DNA of 64,000 bases from JANPLG01 sp964609085 (GTDB lineage Bacteria > Armatimonadota > SYMT01): contig CAZSRZ010000005.1 in the NCBI GenBank assembly GCA_964609085.1, forward strand, positions 32,249 through 96,248. The letters run 5' to 3'. The position numbers and the translations under genes are program-made. Under the pieces are notes generated by a model that saw only the letters and a list, made by a program, of their open reading frames with translations, had not been told where the DNA came from and searched no databases. Below are positions 62,472 to 64,000 of this stretch, piece by piece. Numbering within the stretch: position 1 is the first letter of the stretch; each line of letters starts with the position of its first letter.

Positions 62472-64000
62472 ATGCACACTGCAGGACGCGTTCTGTCCGC
62501 GGGCCGGCTCGGCCTCGGCGCCTTTGTTCTCCTCGGCGGGGTCGTGCTGGTCTCCGCCAGAGCAGCCCCGGGTGCTCGACCCGCCCGAACCGGTGCCCAA
62601 ATCTATGCCCAGAGTTGCGCCGGGTGCCACGGAGCGAAGGGCCAGGGCGGCAAGGGCTACGCTCGGCCGTTGACCGGCGACAAGTCGCCCGGCCAGCTCT
62701 CGGCCTACATCGGCAAGTTCATGCCGCCGGGGCCGAAGAAGTGCCCCCCCGCCGACGCCAGGCTGATCGCGGCCTTCATGCACCAGGAGTTCTACTCCCC
62801 CTTCGCGCAGGTGCGGAACCAGCCCGCCAGGGTTGAGTTGTCGCGGCTGACGGTCCAGCAGTACCGAAGCGTGACGGCGGATCTCATCGGGAGTTTTCGC
62901 CCCGGTGCGCCCCCCGCGGCCGCCGACCAGCAAGGGCTCCGCGGGGAGTACTTCCGCTCCCGCCGCTTCCGTCCGAACGAACGGGTGATGGAGCGAGTGG
63001 ACCCCGAGCTGCGGTTCGATTTCGCCAAAGCAGGCCCCACCCCGGAGCCGGAGAAGTACGATCCGCACACCTTTTCCATCCGGTGGAACGGCGGGGTGTT
63101 GGCACCGGAGACCGGCGACTACGAGTTCATCCTGCGCACGGACCACGGCGTGCGGCTGTGGGTGAACGACCTGCGTGAGCCGCTGATCGATGCCGGGGTG
63201 AAGTCCGGTAGCGATACCGAATTCCGAGGCGCCATTTTCCTCCTGGCCGGACGGACCTACCCGCTCCGCGTCGAGTTCTCAAAGTCCACCGCCGGCGTGG
63301 ACGACACAGAGAAGCTGAAAGGCAAACCGGTTTCCCCGGCCTCCATCTCGCTGGAGTGGCGAGTGCCTCGCCAGGCTCCCCGCCTGATCCCGCAGCGTTG
63401 CCTCGTCCCGAACGTCCCCGCCGAATCCTTCGTGCTGCGGACCCCGTTTCCTCCCGACGACCGGAGCATGGGGTTCGAGCGTGGAAACTCCGTTTCCAGG
63501 GAGTGGGAGGAGGCCACTACCGAGGCAGCGATCGAGACTGCGGGGTACGTCTCCAGCCGTCTTCGGGATCTCTCCGGTGTCGCCGAGGATGCGCCAGATC
63601 GAGCCGCTCGGATCCGCGAGTTCGCCCGGCAGTTCGTGAGCCGCGCATTCCGGCGTCCGCTGACGCCGGAGCTGGAGGCGACCTACGTCCGCGGCCCCTT
63701 CGACAAAGCCCCAGACGTCGACTCTGGGCTGAAGCGGGCGCTGCTCTTGTGCTTGAAATCCCCGCGCTTCCTCTACCAGGAGGTCTCCGGGAGTTCCCCG
63801 GACGCCCACGACACCGCCTCGCGCCTCGCCTTCGCCCTGTGGGACAGTCTCCCCGACCAGGAGTTGCTGCGCGCGGCCGGGGCAGGGGAGCTGTCTACCC
63901 GATCACAGATCCAGGCGCAGGCCGACCGGATGGCGGGCGATCCGCGCATGCGGGCCAAGGTTCGCGACTTCTTCATGATGTGGCTCAAAGTCGAGCAGAC
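62472..64000 (+). CDS. Cytochrome c-PA14-DUF1592 family protein, cut by the window end
   Basis: Translating from the ATG at 62472 gives an open frame of more than 500 residues with no stop before 64000. It has a signal peptide (GLGAFVLLGGVVLVSARA) and a heme motif CAGCH (~51-55). A short DUF1587-like segment YRSVTADLIG comes next, then a PA14 domain (GEYFRSRRFRPNERV, ETGDYEFILRTDHGVRLWV). After it come DUF1595/DUF1592 segments: FVSRAFRRPLTPELEATYV, KRALLLCLKSPRFLYQE and LAFALWDSLPDQELL. Such proteins are typical of planctomycete-like heterotrophs and may be part of oxidative carbohydrate breakdown; no activity is proven. GGAG lies nine bases before the ATG. Confidence 0.88.
   Translation, partial: MHTAGRVLSAGRLGLGAFVLLGGVVLVSARAAPGARPARTGAQIYAQSCAGCHGAKGQGGKGYARPLTGDKSPGQLSAYIGKFMPPGPKKCPPADARLIAAFMHQEFYSPFAQVRNQPARVELSRLTVQQYRSVTADLIGSFRPGAPPAAADQQGLRGEYFRSRRFRPNERVMERVDPELRFDFAKAGPTPEPEKYDPHTFSIRWNGGVLAPETGDYEFILRTDHGVRLWVNDLREPLIDAGVKSGSDTEFRGAIFLLAGRTYPLRVEFSKSTAGVDDTEKLKGKPVSPASISLEWRVPRQAPRLIPQRCLVPNVPAESFVLRTPFPPDDRSMGFERGNSVSREWEEATTEAAIETAGYVSSRLRDLSGVAEDAPDRAARIREFARQFVSRAFRRPLTPELEATYVRGPFDKAPDVDSGLKRALLLCLKSPRFLYQEVSGSSPDAHDTASRLAFALWDSLPDQELLRAAGAGELSTRSQIQAQADRMAGDPRMRAKVRDFFMMWLKVEQ

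Overview
The window is a GC-rich bacterial scaffold piece with one 10-base run of N (53916-53925), so it comes from a draft or metagenome assembly. It is gene-dense, with about 55 protein genes and one tRNA, and many ATGA/GTGA stop-start overlaps. The gene content includes DUF1080, DUF1592/PA14 cytochrome, Gfo/Idh/MocA oxidoreductases, TIM-barrel sugar isomerases, sulfatase-fold proteins, two sugar ABC permease pairs without an ATPase, and a pyrR-led pyrimidine operon. This suggests a saprophytic, sugar-scavenging bacterium of the Armatimonadota / Planctomycetota / Acidobacteriota kind. The phylum cannot be fixed from this window alone.

Layout. 1-8.4 kb: a partial c-type cytochrome, a small kinase, a CstA carrier, two sugar ABC permeases, and a minus-strand run (secreted protein, SGNH hydrolase, SelA-like PLP enzyme, DUF1653, TIM-barrel isomerase). 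8.5-13 kb: an Rrf2-type regulator with a clear promoter and palindrome, leading a sulfate ABC transporter (binding protein, CysT, CysW, CysA). 13.1-16.8 kb: a two-gene module with overlapping stop and start, made of a CHAT-fold plus transglutaminase-like protein and an alpha/beta hydrolase. It resembles a conflict or defence module and is the most interesting part of the window. 16.8-22.2 kb: a minus-strand run for glycoside metabolism (Gfo/Idh, DapA-like aldolase, DUF1080) plus an M48 peptidase and a phosphodiester glycosidase. 22.4-29.8 kb: a secreted propeller-like protein, an ImuB-like/DUF6504 mutagenesis pair behind an SOS-like operator, an esterase, a VOC protein, a VapBC-type toxin-antitoxin pair and a DUF2723 membrane protein.

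29.8-38 kb: a pyrimidine operon pyrR-pyrB-pyrC-carA-lepB-carB, with signal peptidase I inserted between the two carbamoyl phosphate synthase genes. Its leader carries a near-consensus PyrR-binding site and two mutually exclusive hairpins, one of which buries the pyrR ribosome binding site. 38-42.6 kb: a membrane-bound c-di-GMP enzyme (HD-GYP + GAF + GGDEF) and an exported subtilase with Trp-Gly repeats, preceded by a possible small exported peptide. 42.8-50.2 kb: a Gfo/Idh oxidoreductase, Hsp20, Lon, a two-component system and a divergent ECF-type sigma factor sharing a region with an 11-bp-spaced direct repeat. 50.2-54.5 kb: an RraA-family protein, a VanX-like dipeptidase, hypothetical proteins, an ArsC/LMW-PTP phosphatase and tRNA-Pro(UGG). 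54.7-60.6 kb: minus-strand cimA, a PPC/GspE-N fusion, and a sugar-binding protein with two permeases. 60.8-64 kb: a sulfatase-fold protein lacking the formylglycine residue, and a cytochrome/PA14/DUF1592 protein cut by the window end.

Family assignments come from reading protein motifs by eye; no database search was run.
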